The notes beneath the pieces are model-generated. The model did not search any database. It was not told the DNA's origin and saw only the letters and a list, made by a program, of their open reading frames with translations. This document shows, one piece after another, positions 41,025-51,960 of a DNA stretch of 64,000 nt. The position numbers were made by a program, and so were the translations under genes. Source of the stretch: Agarophyton chilense. Taxonomy: Eukaryota; Rhodophyta; Florideophyceae; Gracilariales; Gracilariaceae. Within the stretch, counting starts at the first letter, position 1. Every line of letters starts with the position of its first letter. The DNA is taken from NCBI GenBank assembly GCA_030374765.1, contig JARGXX010000116.1, positions 372,001 through 436,000 of the forward strand, written 5' to 3'.

Positions 41025-41836
41025 ATGGTACGTTCCGCACCATCCCACTTGTGCGTCGCGCTGCGCGCGCGTTGAAGCCCTCGTCGCATGGCGCTGACAC
41101 TTGCGTATGTGTTTGTGTGTGCCACTTGTGTTGGCCTCGTCGCTCCTTTTCACAGGATGACCTTCCAAACGTTCGTTTCGTCGCCGTAGCCCGTCTGGCC
41201 GACCGCGTCCCCATAGCGCTCTACTCCGCCACCTCGTCCAGCCAGTTACCTTCGAAACTGCTGCACGACAAGCTTGAAAAGGTGTTGCGTTCTGGTCGCA
41301 TTGGCGAGCACACGCGTCTCACCATAACAGATCGTGACGTTGGTAGTATTCATTACGACTCGGACCCGCTGTGTCTGTATTTGGCCGTGTGTTCGCGCGA
41401 GTACCAGCAACGCACCGCTTTCCGCTTTCTGGCAGAGGTGCGAAACGAGTTTGACCAAACTTTCCGCGCAGACATTGCCACAGCAAGGCACTCGTCTCTT
41501 TCTCGTTCGGCAAAACATCTTTTTGCCTCGCTTTGTGAAAAGTATAACAATGTTCACAACGTCGATAAGGTGGCTTCTGTAAGTTTGCAGGTGGAAGAAG
41601 TCAAGGGAGCCATGCAGAACAACATAGAGTCAGTGCTTCGAAACCAAGAGAACATTGAGACACTGCTTGATCAGTCAGATACCATGAAGAATGAAGCAAC
41701 TGGCTTTCAAAGATCGGCCAATCGCGCAAAGGACAAGATGTGGTGGAAAAACGTCAAATGGCAAATTGCAATCGGACTCCTCATCCTCATCATCATCGCC
41801 GCAATCGTGGGTACCATCGTTAAGGCCACCAAATAA
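41025..41836 (+). CDS. Longin R-SNARE (VAMP7/VAMP72 type), two exons
   Basis: Exon 1 coding is just the ATG (41025-41027). A 128-nt intron with GTACGT donor and CACAG acceptor (41028-41155) follows, and exon 2 is 41156-41836, giving 227 aa beginning MDDLPNVRFVAVARL. Without splicing no Met precedes the longin domain in frame. The longin domain (1-115) includes RVPIALYS, CLYLAVCSREYQQRTAFRFLAEV. The SNARE motif (about 135-190) starts VEEVKGAMQNNIESVL, and a WW-K-N-V-K junction leads to the anchor (IAIGLLILIIIAAIVGTIV). In register with VAMP7/VAMP72, the zero layer is Asn, with Arg one position earlier. It should work in endosome, vacuole or plasma-membrane fusion. Confidence 0.87.
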
Positions 41837-42544
41837 TTGTGCTTGTTACGGGCACGTTTTGCCAACCCTCTCAAGCCTTCATCTGCCTCGTTGAAACCGT
41901 TTAAGCTCGCCTAGCTTCTTAACCTGCATGTATTTTTTTTTTTCTTTTCATTTTTCATAACGCTCTTGACTTTGTACACCCTCTTCTTCCTAGATATCGT
42001 GAGCAGTGTAGGGCATGCGTGTGCGGTGGTGGAGTGTGTTTGATTGTGATTTGTGTGCATGTGTGCCGGTCAACGCTTGTATTATGTACTTTTCTGCATC
42101 TTGTTCGTACTACTCATTGCTAGGGATATCATCAGCATTGAAGGCAACAAGTGTGCCGCCCCATGATGCATTGAAAAAAAAAAAAAAACATCAAATTTGA
42201 CAGTACTCTACTAGAGTCTACTGCTGTTAACATTTCCCCTTTCCTCCCCTCCCCTCCCCCCTCACCCTTCCCCCCTTCCTCTCGGTCGCTGTGCGCACCC
42301 CTCGTCGGAAGAAACGGCATGTGTCACAACTCGTGCTTGTTGTTCACTTGCTACTTGCTACACTGCCGGAAAGGAGACTAATTTGGAAATGTGTTGCGTA
42401 GCGGCGGTGCGGCGTGAAAAGGTATTTTGAATTTGAAAGCATCGAAAGCACGCGGCACGCACATGTGAGAGGCACGGTGGTGGCTGGAATGAGACATTTA
42501 CGAAGGGTACGTAGATAGATAGCGGCCATACTCTAGCTGGACAT

Positions 42545-43297
42545 CTAGGACGTGCGCTTTGAGTGGCGTATGGATATGGATGGCAGTTTGGGAGGTTGTT
42601 GAACGTGGTCGCCAAAGTTGACGACATCGTGGTGCTCCGGGCGCCGTCTTTTGTTCCCCGACAGCGGGCGACCGTTGTTTCTGACTATGTGCTGCCAGTA
42701 CAGCGGCAGTTGACTCAAAGTGACGCCTGGAACAGTAGTGGCGCGCTCAGTATCACTGACTTCTTCCACATCGCTATCGCCATGCTGTGCGCGTTTGTTA
42801 TGCTTTCGAATTTTCATGCGTTGCTCCCTCCGCTCGTAGTACGCGCGCTTCTTGATACGCTGCTTGTTATCGCGACGCGCAATGACCAACACTTGCTTCC
42901 TCGTATGCTCTCTAGCGCGCGCGAGAAATTGACGCGACGTTTCACCAGGCTTAACAACCAGATCGCCGCGCTGACGAGCTTGGCCGCGTTTGTGTGACGC
43001 ACGCGCAGACGACGGATTTCGCGCAGCGCTTAAAAGTGCGGAAAACTCACGCTGGCTACGCGATTGCTTGTGTTGCGTGTGATCATCCTCCGTGATGTTC
43101 ATGTCGTAGACGCGGGTGCGACCGTTGCGAAGATACTTTTGTTTGGGCATTTGGTCGGCGGTGACAACGACGCGACGCTTGTTTCGCTTGGCTTTCGGTC
43201 GCTTTCGCTCCGGCTTGCGCGACAACGCGGCGCCAGCGTCGCGGCTGCGCGGCGGCGGCGGCGGCGGCGTCGGAGTGGCGACGACGACGACGGGCAT
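42545..43297 (-). CDS. CCDC137-like basic nuclear/nucleolar protein
   Basis: 250 aa, very rich in Lys and Arg. Start MPVVVVATPTPPPP is chosen at a Met beyond which the open frame is GC-driven. The conserved block is KPGETSRQFLARAREHTRKQVL, then a long basic coiled coil (KQRIKKRAYYERREQRMKIRKHNK), as in the CCDC137 family of nucleolar/chromosome-periphery proteins. The remainder has no domain: a polyproline run near the N-terminus, a short acidic patch (DSDVEEVSDTE) and a basic C-terminal end. Function in the family is poorly known. It lies head-to-head with the PPK1 gene, about 540 nt apart. Confidence 0.68.
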   Translation of the reverse strand: MPVVVVATPTPPPPPPRSRDAGAALSRKPERKRPKAKRNKRRVVVTADQMPKQKYLRNGRTRVYDMNITEDDHTQHKQSRSQREFSALLSAARNPSSARASHKRGQARQRGDLVVKPGETSRQFLARAREHTRKQVLVIARRDNKQRIKKRAYYERREQRMKIRKHNKRAQHGDSDVEEVSDTERATTVPGVTLSQLPLYWQHIVRNNGRPLSGNKRRRPEHHDVVNFGDHVQQPPKLPSISIRHSKRTS

Positions 43298-43834
43298 TTC
43301 GAGAGGCAGGCGGCGACGGCAGCGGCGGCGACGGAAGGACGCAGTAGACAAAGCGCACGGGCCGCGGTCGTGGGCGTGGGAGGCTGCCCGGCCGGCTGGC
43401 TGGCTGGCTGGCTGGCAAGCGTTCCACAACGCACGCGCCGTCGGCGACGCGATGGGGGCACAGCTTTGTAATATGCACTTTGATTGGGGCGCGCGCGCTA
43501 TCGGGACAGCGTGTCCAGCGCCGTTGAGAGAGAGCGCGCGGGACAGCAACAACTTGTAGTCAAAGATACGCCGCCATCAAAACCAACCACACAAAAGTAG
43601 CCCAACATAGATATGCGCCTAAAAAAGACAGACATGCGTCGCGCGCACGCGCTCTCCCCCGACCTTCGACCGCCTTCCCCCGCCCCGCCGCCCCCGCCGT
43701 CGCGCTTAAAAGCGCGTCGCCTCGCGCCTGCGCTACGATTTGAAGTGCCATCATCACGTCTTGTTCGACTTTTTCTTTTTCACCCTCCCCCCCCCTCCCC
43801 CCCCTCCCCCCCGCCGCGCGCGTCTCTGCGCTAA

Positions 43835-46800
43835 ATGTCACACCACACGCCCTTCTCCGCGCGCTCGTCCGCCGCCGCCTTTCCGTGTAGTCCGCTTTCC
43901 GAGCACGGCGGTGCGGCGCTTGCGTCGAGAGTGAACAACAACGAGTGGGACGTCGTCGCCGATGATGTTGTGTTACAACAACAGTCGGTTGCGTCGGTTC
44001 CGCTTGCAGTGCGCGCCGTCGCTAATGACCCCGAGTCCGTCTTCGCTGCCTTGGCTGCCTCACAACTCTCCTCCCCATCTTCTTCCTCCGCGCCGCATGC
44101 ACTCCTCCTCCCCGCTTCGCACCCCGTTGCTTCTCTACCTGCCACACACGCGCCCCCCCTCCCACTTTCTCTCAACCAACTGCCACCACCACCACCTCCA
44201 CCACCACCACCCGACGCCCGTCTACCGTCCGCAGAGCTACTTTCGCCCCGTCTGCGCGGAAACGACCTCAATGCAAAGGTCATTGTTTCAACCCCCGATG
44301 GAAATTCCTACCAAACCATCATTTGTCCGTTTCATCAACGCGTACATTACAATGTGCCCACCGACCTCGACCGACTCAGTCCCCAGCATCTGGCCCATAG
44401 TGACATTATCTTTTCAAAGGAATTCGCAGAGCTCAGTATGATTTGTCGCGTGCTCTCCATGGCGTTGGATCCTTCGGTTCCGCTTCTGGACCGTTTTAAA
44501 TTTCTTTGCATCGTTTCGTCCTCTCTGGACGAGCATTTTTCAAAGCGTTTGGGCTCAATACCAAACCTCGACCTCAACGATCTTAATAACGCTACCATCA
44601 ATCTTCGTCGCCATGTCCGCCCAAAAACAAAGTACGAAGAGGACCTTACTGCCGCTCTGCGCACCATAATGGAAAAGCAGAGCGAGTGCCTCACCGCAGA
44701 GCTTCTGCCTCAGCTTGCCGAGTACGGCGTGCAAATTGTCTCGCACCAAAGCCTCACTCCAGAACAGCACCACAACATGACAGCCTACTTCAAACAAAAT
44801 CTACGTCCTGCTCTCACCCCTACTGTCATTGATGCCACCCATCCCTTCCCGCTCATTCAAAGCCATGATATTTACATCTACGTTCGCTTGATCAACCCAA
44901 AGAACGGCCACAAGCGAGTAGTGCTTTTCCGCTGTCCGTCTAAAAATAGGCTCATCCCAATAGATGACTCACGTCTCAAGTTCATCACGTCTGAAGACGT
45001 TTGCCTCGCCAACCTTAACCTCATATGTCCTTCCATGCTTGTCGTCAATGCGCATCCCTTCCGCGTCACCAGAAACACAAAGATTTCCATTGAAGACCAA
45101 AGTCTTGGCGACATGTCCGACCTCTTGGACTTCATTGTTGACGAGGTTCATCGAAGGAAACAAGCCCCAGCCACCCGACTGGAAGTCATGAACGATGCCC
45201 CACCGCAAATGATTCATCTCTTGCTCAACAAACTCTGTCTTGACGAGCTTGAGGTCTACGTTGTCCACACTCCCTATCTTGATCTTGCGAGCTGCATATC
45301 ACTTGCATTTGTTCCGCTGCCTTGGCTGCGACAAGTCATGCGCGACCCGGTCGTTCCTTCTCCCTTTAAGAATCTACAGAATCGTCTTATTGCCGATCCG
45401 GGCGCTATTTTCGGAGTCATTCGCAAGCAGGACGTCTTGGTGGAGTATCCGAGGGACAATTTCGAAAATTCTGCTGTTCTCTTTCTGCATGCTGCCGCCC
45501 GCGATCCCAAGGTGCGCTTGATCAAATCAGTTATTTATCGCGGAGGCGATAATTCTCCCATCGTTGCCGCCCTCATCCGCGCGGCGAAGAACGGCAAAGA
45601 AGTCAGCGTCATCATTGAACTCAAGGCGTCGTTCGATGAGATTCAAAACTCTGAATATGCTCGAGCTCTTCAGGTTGCCGGCTGCAACGTCACCTATGGT
45701 ATGATGGGGCTTAAAGTGCATAGCAAAATCATGCTCGTCGTTCGCGAAGAAGGCGACGGCAGCCTTTGCTCGTATTGCAACATATCAACGGGCAACTTCA
45801 ATCCGAACACGGCCAAGCTATACACAGACTACTGTCTGTTTACCAGCGATAAGGAAATCTGCACTGACGTGCTCGATGTCTTCAATCACCTCACGGGGTA
45901 CTCCGAGAATACAACTTTCCGATGTTTGTTAGTCTCCCCTGTTAATATGCAGGATCGCTTCATTGAGCTTATTCGAGAGGAGGCAATGAATGCGAGACAA
46001 GGCAAGCCAGCAAGAATTGCGTGCCAGATGAACGGGCTGTCCGACAAAACGATCACCCAGGAACTCTATGAAGCCGCTCGAGCTGGCGTTCGAGTTGACT
46101 TGCTTGTGAGAGGTGCGTGTCGAATTCGTCCTGGCATCAAGGGCCTCAGCGAGAACATCAACGTGTACTCTTGGGTCGGTCAGGTGTTACAACATCGCCG
46201 AGTGTATTTCTTCCACGCGGGTGGTGAAGGAAAGTACTTCATCGGGTCTGCAGACTGGAGAACGAGGAATCTCATGGGTCGAGTGGAAGTAATTGTTCCC
46301 ATCAAGGATGCCTATCTACGCAAGCGCCTGTCCAAAGCGTTCGACCTCATCGATGATACGACATGGATTTGGAAAATGGCTTCGGATGGGCACTACTACA
46401 AAGGCTTCCCAAGGCTTTCTTCCCAATCTTTGTCGCTCTCCATTGCGCCGAATGCCAAGGACGTGTTCAAATCCAAATCGAAGAAATCAGAGAATCGGAG
46501 CAGCGATAGCGACGCTGATGAACGAAGCCAAGAGCATTTGGACTTCTTGCCGCCCCCTGATGAATCTGCAGCTATTGACTCCGACGTGATGGAAGTAACG
46601 AAGCAAGCTTTGGACAACATGAGAAAATCGATGCCGGCATCAAAAGCCTACGGGGAAGGCCAGAAGTTCCCGAAGAGAGGCAGATCGCGTCCACGCTTCA
46701 TTATCAACATCAAGGGCAACACCAAGACCGTGGATAAGGTTGCCGTTGGTGTTGTACCTATTCGATTTGTCTCAGCCCATGGAGACGTGGATGGGATTCA

Positions 46801-47329
46801 AGTGTTGATGGTTGCCCGCGAGCCCGACGATCCGTGGGCTGTTCCAAAAGGAGGGCAGAATGAAGGTGAAACCCAAATCGGAGCTACAATAAGGATTGCT
46901 CGAGAAAAAGCTGGTGTCTCTAGCTCAGAAGTTCTCGCAAATCTAGGGTGGATTGAAGTGGACAAAGGGCAGAAGCACGCAGCCTTTCAAACTGTTGTCC
47001 TTCTCGCCAAGGAACTTGGGACAACTGTCGGTCGCAATAGGCGGCGGAAATGGATGCCGATTCGGGAAGCGCTTGAATATTCTAAAGGCGAAGAAAATCG
47101 ACATGAGTTCACAGCCGAGGCGCTGGAAAGAGCCATAAGTGCCGTGAAATCATGGAACGAAACTAATTTAGATGATAGTAGTGTGCACAGCGGGACGCAG
47201 GGCATCAGTTCCATTCGCTCGGGTCATTCTACCCCCTCTCATTCCATCATCAACGGATCTACAAGCCTCAAGGTGGAGGCACTTGTTAATAAGTACGAGA
47301 AAGCCGGAGAGACACGGGGCCCTGATTAA
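43835..47329 (+). CDS. PPK1: Polyphosphate kinase 1 fused to a DIPP-like Nudix domain
   Basis: 1164-aa, intronless. Residues 1-190 are low complexity with polyproline, perhaps a targeting or disordered region. PPK1 follows: the N domain with DRFKFLCIVSSSLDEHFSKR; the head domain with LTPTVIDATHPFPL; and the two catalytic phospholipase-D-like domains, with LKVHSKIMLVVR (His629, equivalent to the phosphorylated His) and VLQHRRVYFFHAGGE then YFIGSADWRTRNL (His787, the second His). PPK1 makes inorganic polyphosphate from ATP. After an acidic linker (about 880-960), residues 970-1130 form a Nudix fold like diphosphoinositol-polyphosphate phosphohydrolases: DPWAVPKGG, IGATIRIAREKAGV, LGWIEVDKGQKHAAF, and RRRKWMPIREAL. 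In the Nudix box only one of the three key glutamates of REUxEE remains (Ile1021 and Lys1025 replace two). One long frame, so the fusion is genuine. Confidence 0.93.
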   Translation: MSHHTPFSARSSAAAFPCSPLSEHGGAALASRVNNNEWDVVADDVVLQQQSVASVPLAVRAVANDPESVFAALAASQLSSPSSSSAPHALLLPASHPVASLPATHAPPLPLSLNQLPPPPPPPPPPDARLPSAELLSPRLRGNDLNAKVIVSTPDGNSYQTIICPFHQRVHYNVPTDLDRLSPQHLAHSDIIFSKEFAELSMICRVLSMALDPSVPLLDRFKFLCIVSSSLDEHFSKRLGSIPNLDLNDLNNATINLRRHVRPKTKYEEDLTAALRTIMEKQSECLTAELLPQLAEYGVQIVSHQSLTPEQHHNMTAYFKQNLRPALTPTVIDATHPFPLIQSHDIYIYVRLINPKNGHKRVVLFRCPSKNRLIPIDDSRLKFITSEDVCLANLNLICPSMLVVNAHPFRVTRNTKISIEDQSLGDMSDLLDFIVDEVHRRKQAPATRLEVMNDAPPQMIHLLLNKLCLDELEVYVVHTPYLDLASCISLAFVPLPWLRQVMRDPVVPSPFKNLQNRLIADPGAIFGVIRKQDVLVEYPRDNFENSAVLFLHAAARDPKVRLIKSVIYRGGDNSPIVAALIRAAKNGKEVSVIIELKASFDEIQNSEYARALQVAGCNVTYGMMGLKVHSKIMLVVREEGDGSLCSYCNISTGNFNPNTAKLYTDYCLFTSDKEICTDVLDVFNHLTGYSENTTFRCLLVSPVNMQDRFIELIREEAMNARQGKPARIACQMNGLSDKTITQELYEAARAGVRVDLLVRGACRIRPGIKGLSENINVYSWVGQVLQHRRVYFFHAGGEGKYFIGSADWRTRNLMGRVEVIVPIKDAYLRKRLSKAFDLIDDTTWIWKMASDGHYYKGFPRLSSQSLSLSIAPNAKDVFKSKSKKSENRSSDSDADERSQEHLDFLPPPDESAAIDSDVMEVTKQALDNMRKSMPASKAYGEGQKFPKRGRSRPRFIINIKGNTKTVDKVAVGVVPIRFVSAHGDVDGIQVLMVAREPDDPWAVPKGGQNEGETQIGATIRIAREKAGVSSSEVLANLGWIEVDKGQKHAAFQTVVLLAKELGTTVGRNRRRKWMPIREALEYSKGEENRHEFTAEALERAISAVKSWNETNLDDSSVHSGTQGISSIRSGHSTPSHSIINGSTSLKVEALVNKYEKAGETRGPD

Positions 47330-48659
47330 GTTAAAAGGTTTTTCTATTCTAAGAGCTTGTGTTTGTACCATTTGTAGAACAAGCGGAGCCAGTTGGGCTA
47401 CGCAGACATCCTACATGTGACGTGACCTCTCTAGATGTGCTTACGTCGCTGCTGTCGGGAAGTTTCACGCTCGCCTAATCAGCGCATCAGAACGTCGGGT
47501 CCTTTGTGAAAAGAATGGTTGAGGCGCTCGTGTGTTTGGAACAACGTGAACTGTGCGTGTGAACACGAAAAATCAGTAGAAATTGAAGACCGCGACAGAA
47601 CAATGTGGAGAAGGAAGGGAACACCAGGACGAAGCACTTTTTATGCCTGTCGAGCTTTAAAGGTAGGATTTTTGTAGTTTGCCACGTACAATATCTCAGG
47701 GCAGCATTTGGGAAATACCACGGACGACAAACGTAGTTGTGAAATGTAGGTTCAGTGGGATCCCGATCATGTTCTGTTCCGTCTCTAGCAATCCTAACCA
47801 TTTCCCTTGGTCGACTGCCGCAACACAGAGGAGGACTCTTCGATGCGGATGATTGAGCAAGCATTTTTGAAAAGCCATTTTCTTCATTTTTGCACGTTTG
47901 TTCGTGACAGAACTCTTGTATCCGAGTATGTGGCTACTGCAAGGAGCGACACACACGTCGGCTTCTTTGTTCCATCGCTCGTCTCTGATGCTGGTACTCT
48001 AGTCGATGCCGCTCGGGAGAGGCTTGGTGCAGTGGTGTAGTCTCCGACGACAGAGATATTTGAACCGCCTCTGCAAACGCTCTTCATATTCTGTTTACAG
48101 CACTGTGGACTATTTTTCTTCAATCTGGACCGCAGCTAGCTCCGTATTACGAACCTCGGAGAAAGGTTTTTTCCTCTCTGTGGGAACCCAAAAACTGTCC
48201 TGGTATCATGCATGTAAAACCTCTCTTTCGCTTCTCAGTCCCAAGTTGTCCTTCACCCTCTTCTACTAGGAGTTGAAAGAGCGAATGGTTGTAAAACAAA
48301 GTATAAAAATCTAGATATTGTAGCTGCTTTCATGCATTCGAGGCCAGCGGTTGCAACCAAAAACATTGGGAATGCCATTTTTCTCGAGGTGGATTCCTCA
48401 TTACACTTGTGATGAACTGTATGAAATATCCCTCAGTGCTCCGCCTCTCGACTCGTGCCACCACGTGTTCCATCAATATACCCTGTCTCTGGGCATTCTA
48501 TGTGGGACGCCGCTTCATATGATTCTATTGATCATACCTCTTACTTTTGAGTTTCAACCGCAACTTCGCAATGAACCAAACCATCGGTTCTTTTGACATA
48601 GTGAAATACTACATTGGCCAGGCGAAGCGTTCACGAAATGCATGCCAAGTCAGGTCTGA
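47330..48659. other. Gene-free stretch
   Basis: 3' flank of PPK1 and AT-richer sequence with short, motif-free frames on both strands (longest about 125 codons at 47487-47864, minus). Nothing supportable. Confidence 0.45.
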
Positions 48660-50991
48660 GCCGCGGTGCCCAGCTGAGACGGCGTGATCAATTGTCAGAA
48701 GCCCTACGTTGAGGTCAACGCATGCTTCTGGAATCCAAACTGCCCCCTAGATGTGTGGGAGTCCTCATTCGTCAGGATGGGCATTTTTTGGAGTGGTAGA
48801 TTTGTGATCTGCATGGGCGGAAGTAATTTCGGAGGAAGACGGCCATTCAAAATCAGGAGAGCCCGGTCGAATCGTGACTTCATTAAATGGAAGAGCGGAG
48901 GTAACACGACAGACTGCGGGTGCCCTGTAGTATCCTCGCATCCATAAAGTCATGATGTCAGGCCATACATTTGCACCACCTGTAACGAGCTCGATGCGAT
49001 AGTTGAAAGCACTTTAGAAAAGAGCCCAACGGATTATTTTTAGAACCTTATGTCGCCCTAGAAATGGCTCCAAAACGACTGGGTTGAACTCCAAGAGCAA
49101 GTTGCCGTGGTTGGTGAAGACTCGGGTCGTAGAGTCACATGCGAGGAGTCAGCCAAGCTTGCGAAAAGCTTGAACAACGGCAAATGCCTTGCGTTCGGAT
49201 GTTGACCAGTTCTCTTCTAGTTGGGAAAACGATCTGCTAAGGAAAGCCAGAGGCTGGTGGACTTCTTCTTCGACAGACTTCGATCGCTCCGATTGGTCAC
49301 ACTGTGTCGCACAGGTGGCCCAATGTTTGTCGGAAGCATCGGTGTGCAAGCATAATACCTTTTCCGGGTCGGGTTGTGCGAGGCGTGTTGCTTCTTTCAG
49401 TTGTTTCTGTAGGTCCTTGAACGCAGTCGTGTGCTTGACAACCCATCCTAAGTCGAGAAAGGAATCTTTAGCGATAGTCTTTTTCTTTCGGCTTCCGCCT
49501 GCCTTTGCGTACCCAGTTTCAAGTACCTGACGAAGTATGGCGACGCGTTACGAGAAACCAGTGATGCTGGTGGAGACCCAGCTTTCGCCATGGACGTATT
49601 AACAGAGCTCTCCAGCGGTTTGGGGAAAATCGCAATCCTTGAGGCCTGATAAGTTCTTCGGGTTGAACCTTACACCATCAGCGTAGATGATGCGTCAACA
49701 CCAAGTAGCTTCGGTGAGGGAGAAATCAGACTTGAATAGAGAAACGTTCAGGCGGCGTTCACGATATATTTTGAAGAAGCGGCGAAGTATGCGAAGCAGA
49801 TGTCCTTCATCTGTCGCGAAAATCATAAATTCGTCGATCCAGGCCTTGAAATCCTCACGCAGTTCGGTGAAGCAGTCAGCAACCGTTTCTTGGAAAATGG
49901 CTGCCGAGTTGGTGCCACTTTGCATGGTTCGGGTTGGCATCACGACACCATCTGGCGTCATGTAAGCGAATAGCGGTTGGCTTTCGTGATCAAACGGTGC
50001 TTGCCAATAGCCGCTACAGAAGTCAATGGCGGCTAACGATTTAGCTCCACGAGCGTCGACAAGTTCAGCTTCAATGTTCGGAATCGGCTAGAACGTTTGA
50101 ATCGTCGCGCTTTTGACTGGGAGATAGTCAATAGTCAACCTGTACATAGTAAGAGGCCGCTTGGGTACGATGAGTGGAGCAGATACCCATTCAGTTCAAG
50201 TCGCTTTCTTAACGAAGCAGAGCTAAAGCAGCTGGTTGATGTAGCGCGTCATGAATTCCTTTTTACGCGGAGGATAGTCACGTTTGTTGGCGCCGACAGG
50301 CACAGCGTCCTGTTTCAAGTTGACTCGAAGCGGTTCAATATCTGCGGGCAATTTATCATCAAGTTTGAGCTTGATGGTATCGCTGAACTCTATCAACAGG
50401 GTTTCGAGTTCGGTCAGGCCTTGCTGAGACATTTCCTTCTGATGGGCATCTTGAGTCTTCTTCTTGACCACTTGCTTCTTCTCTGCATGGTGCTCGGGCC
50501 CCAGGTCAAGCCATTCATCTTCTTCGTCAAGGTCTGCATCGTCAGCGCCATCATCGGCATGGTAGACGCCTTCGATGATCCGAGCGACCTTGCCGCTCGG
50601 CGGCTTCTCAGAATCTGTACCAGAAAAGGTGGTAACATCGAAAAGACCATTGTGCTTTTCAGCAGCAGTCGCCAGTATGTTTCGAGTTTTAAGCCAAAGC
50701 GATTCAAGCAAAAGGCGACCAAGGAGCGGATCTCCAACGGTTTGGTAAGTTACAAGCCGACGAATGCCACGAAGGGAAAGCGCGGGTCTGTGCCTAATGG
50801 GCAGCTCTGTGTCGACGATGACGACCGTTTGCAGTCAATGATGCATGTTTTCCATCTGGTAGACTTGCGGTCATGTCGAACGTACGAGGCCGTAGCAGTT
50901 CCTCCACTTTGTGCTCGATACATGACTTTTTGAAGGCAAGGAGCATATGACGGTCGGGAATATTATCATCCGAGCACGTATCGGCGCACAT
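48660..50991 (-). pseudogene. Broken pol: protease, reverse transcriptase, RNase H, integrase fragment
   Basis: Protease trace DTCSDDN (Gly of DTG lost) and IDTELPIRHRPALSLRG at about 50980-50800. RT at about 50290-49700: YRLTIDYLPVKSATIQTF, a TAG where Trp is expected, PIPNIEAELVDARGAK, FCSGYWQAP, then the active-site strand AWIDEFMIFA with DE instead of DD. RNase H at about 49350-49150: MHTDASDKHWA, PLAFLSRSFSQLEENWS. Further down, VFTNHGNLLLEF and RVTSALPFNEV fit the connection to integrase. Stops break it repeatedly, so no activity is expected. Confidence 0.88.
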
Positions 50992-51066
50992 CGTTGCTCG
51001 GTGTCTTTCACCAAATGTAGTGGTGAGGACAACGCTATTTTAGTTTTCTTGACGTTTGTCGGTGTT

Positions 51067-51916
51067 TCACATGGAACTACCCTTGCTCGACCCTCGATGC
51101 TGCTCTAAGAGATTTTCTTTGACGTCCTTAGGGCATTCAGATGAATTGCGAATGTAATGACGAATGCCCTTCTTCTTGTGCTCCTTCCAGAGGAACAGAG
51201 ACAGGACCTTGGCAGACGTGCACGATTTAGCCTCGCCCTTGTCACGATTCACACGATAGGAAGGTTCTTGGCTACTTTCTACCTTAGTCGGTATCGATTT
51301 TTTTCTTTGAATGCTTGAATTCAACGCCATAAATTTGGCAGTGGACAGCTTTGTGAGAGAGGAGAGAAATAAACTTCTTAAATTTCTTCTCAATGCTGTC
51401 ATTGTACGAGATGCGACGGCGCATCTTGCCTTTCATCGCTACTGGTTGCAAGCGCTGTAAAAGGTTGACAGTCCTCTTCGGGTTCTTCTCTCGGAACTCA
51501 AGGCAACCATCGTTTTCGGGGCGCTCCAAGAAGTCGGCGCAGTAGTACTTGATAAGAGATTCAGCATCAGCGATATTTGTAAACTTTTTAAATGCTTCTA
51601 TTGCCTTCTCGATGGTCGTCGGACCGGTGATCAACGAATCAGCGCGGAAGACTAGCGACTTAACGTACAACTTAATCTTGTCTCTGGTCTAATCCGAAGC
51701 AGTCACTGCATCCGGAACGATGCTTTCGAACTTGGCGATGTGCAATAGACTTCGCAATAGAGGTCTTTCAATGATCGGAGTGTGCTGGAAAAGTTCGAGC
51801 GACGGGACTTTGACTTTTTTTGCAGTTATTACAAAGCTCGTACCGCTCGCGTTGTTTAAGAAACTGCGTATCACAGGCGAACAGATCCGTGCAAACACAG
51901 AGACAGCACCATTCAA
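51067..51916 (-). pseudogene. Broken gag region of the gypsy-type element
   Basis: Upstream open piece 51689-51916 (PSLELFQHTPIIERPLLRSLL) ends at a TAG. The same frame then continues with TRDKIKLYVKSLVFRADSL (to about 51284), and a shifted frame carries CTSAKVLSLFLWKEHKKKGIRHYIR (51067-51402). Together these look like a capsid-domain and linker region of this element type. The first TAG may again replace Trp. Confidence 0.6.
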
Positions 51917-51960
51917 CGATGAATTTGCGCCACTTGATGTTTAGGAGTGGAGTGCTCTAT

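Larger units (their letters stand above)
48660..51960 (-). mobile_element. Degenerate Ty3/gypsy-type LTR retrotransposon
   Basis: Minus-strand order gag, protease, RT, RNase H, start of integrase, all broken by stops and frameshifts. No LTRs recognised; the integrase core and the 3' end are missing, so the element is truncated. The inferred borders are approximate. It ends about 0.8 kb from the edge of the right inverted arm. Confidence 0.85.
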
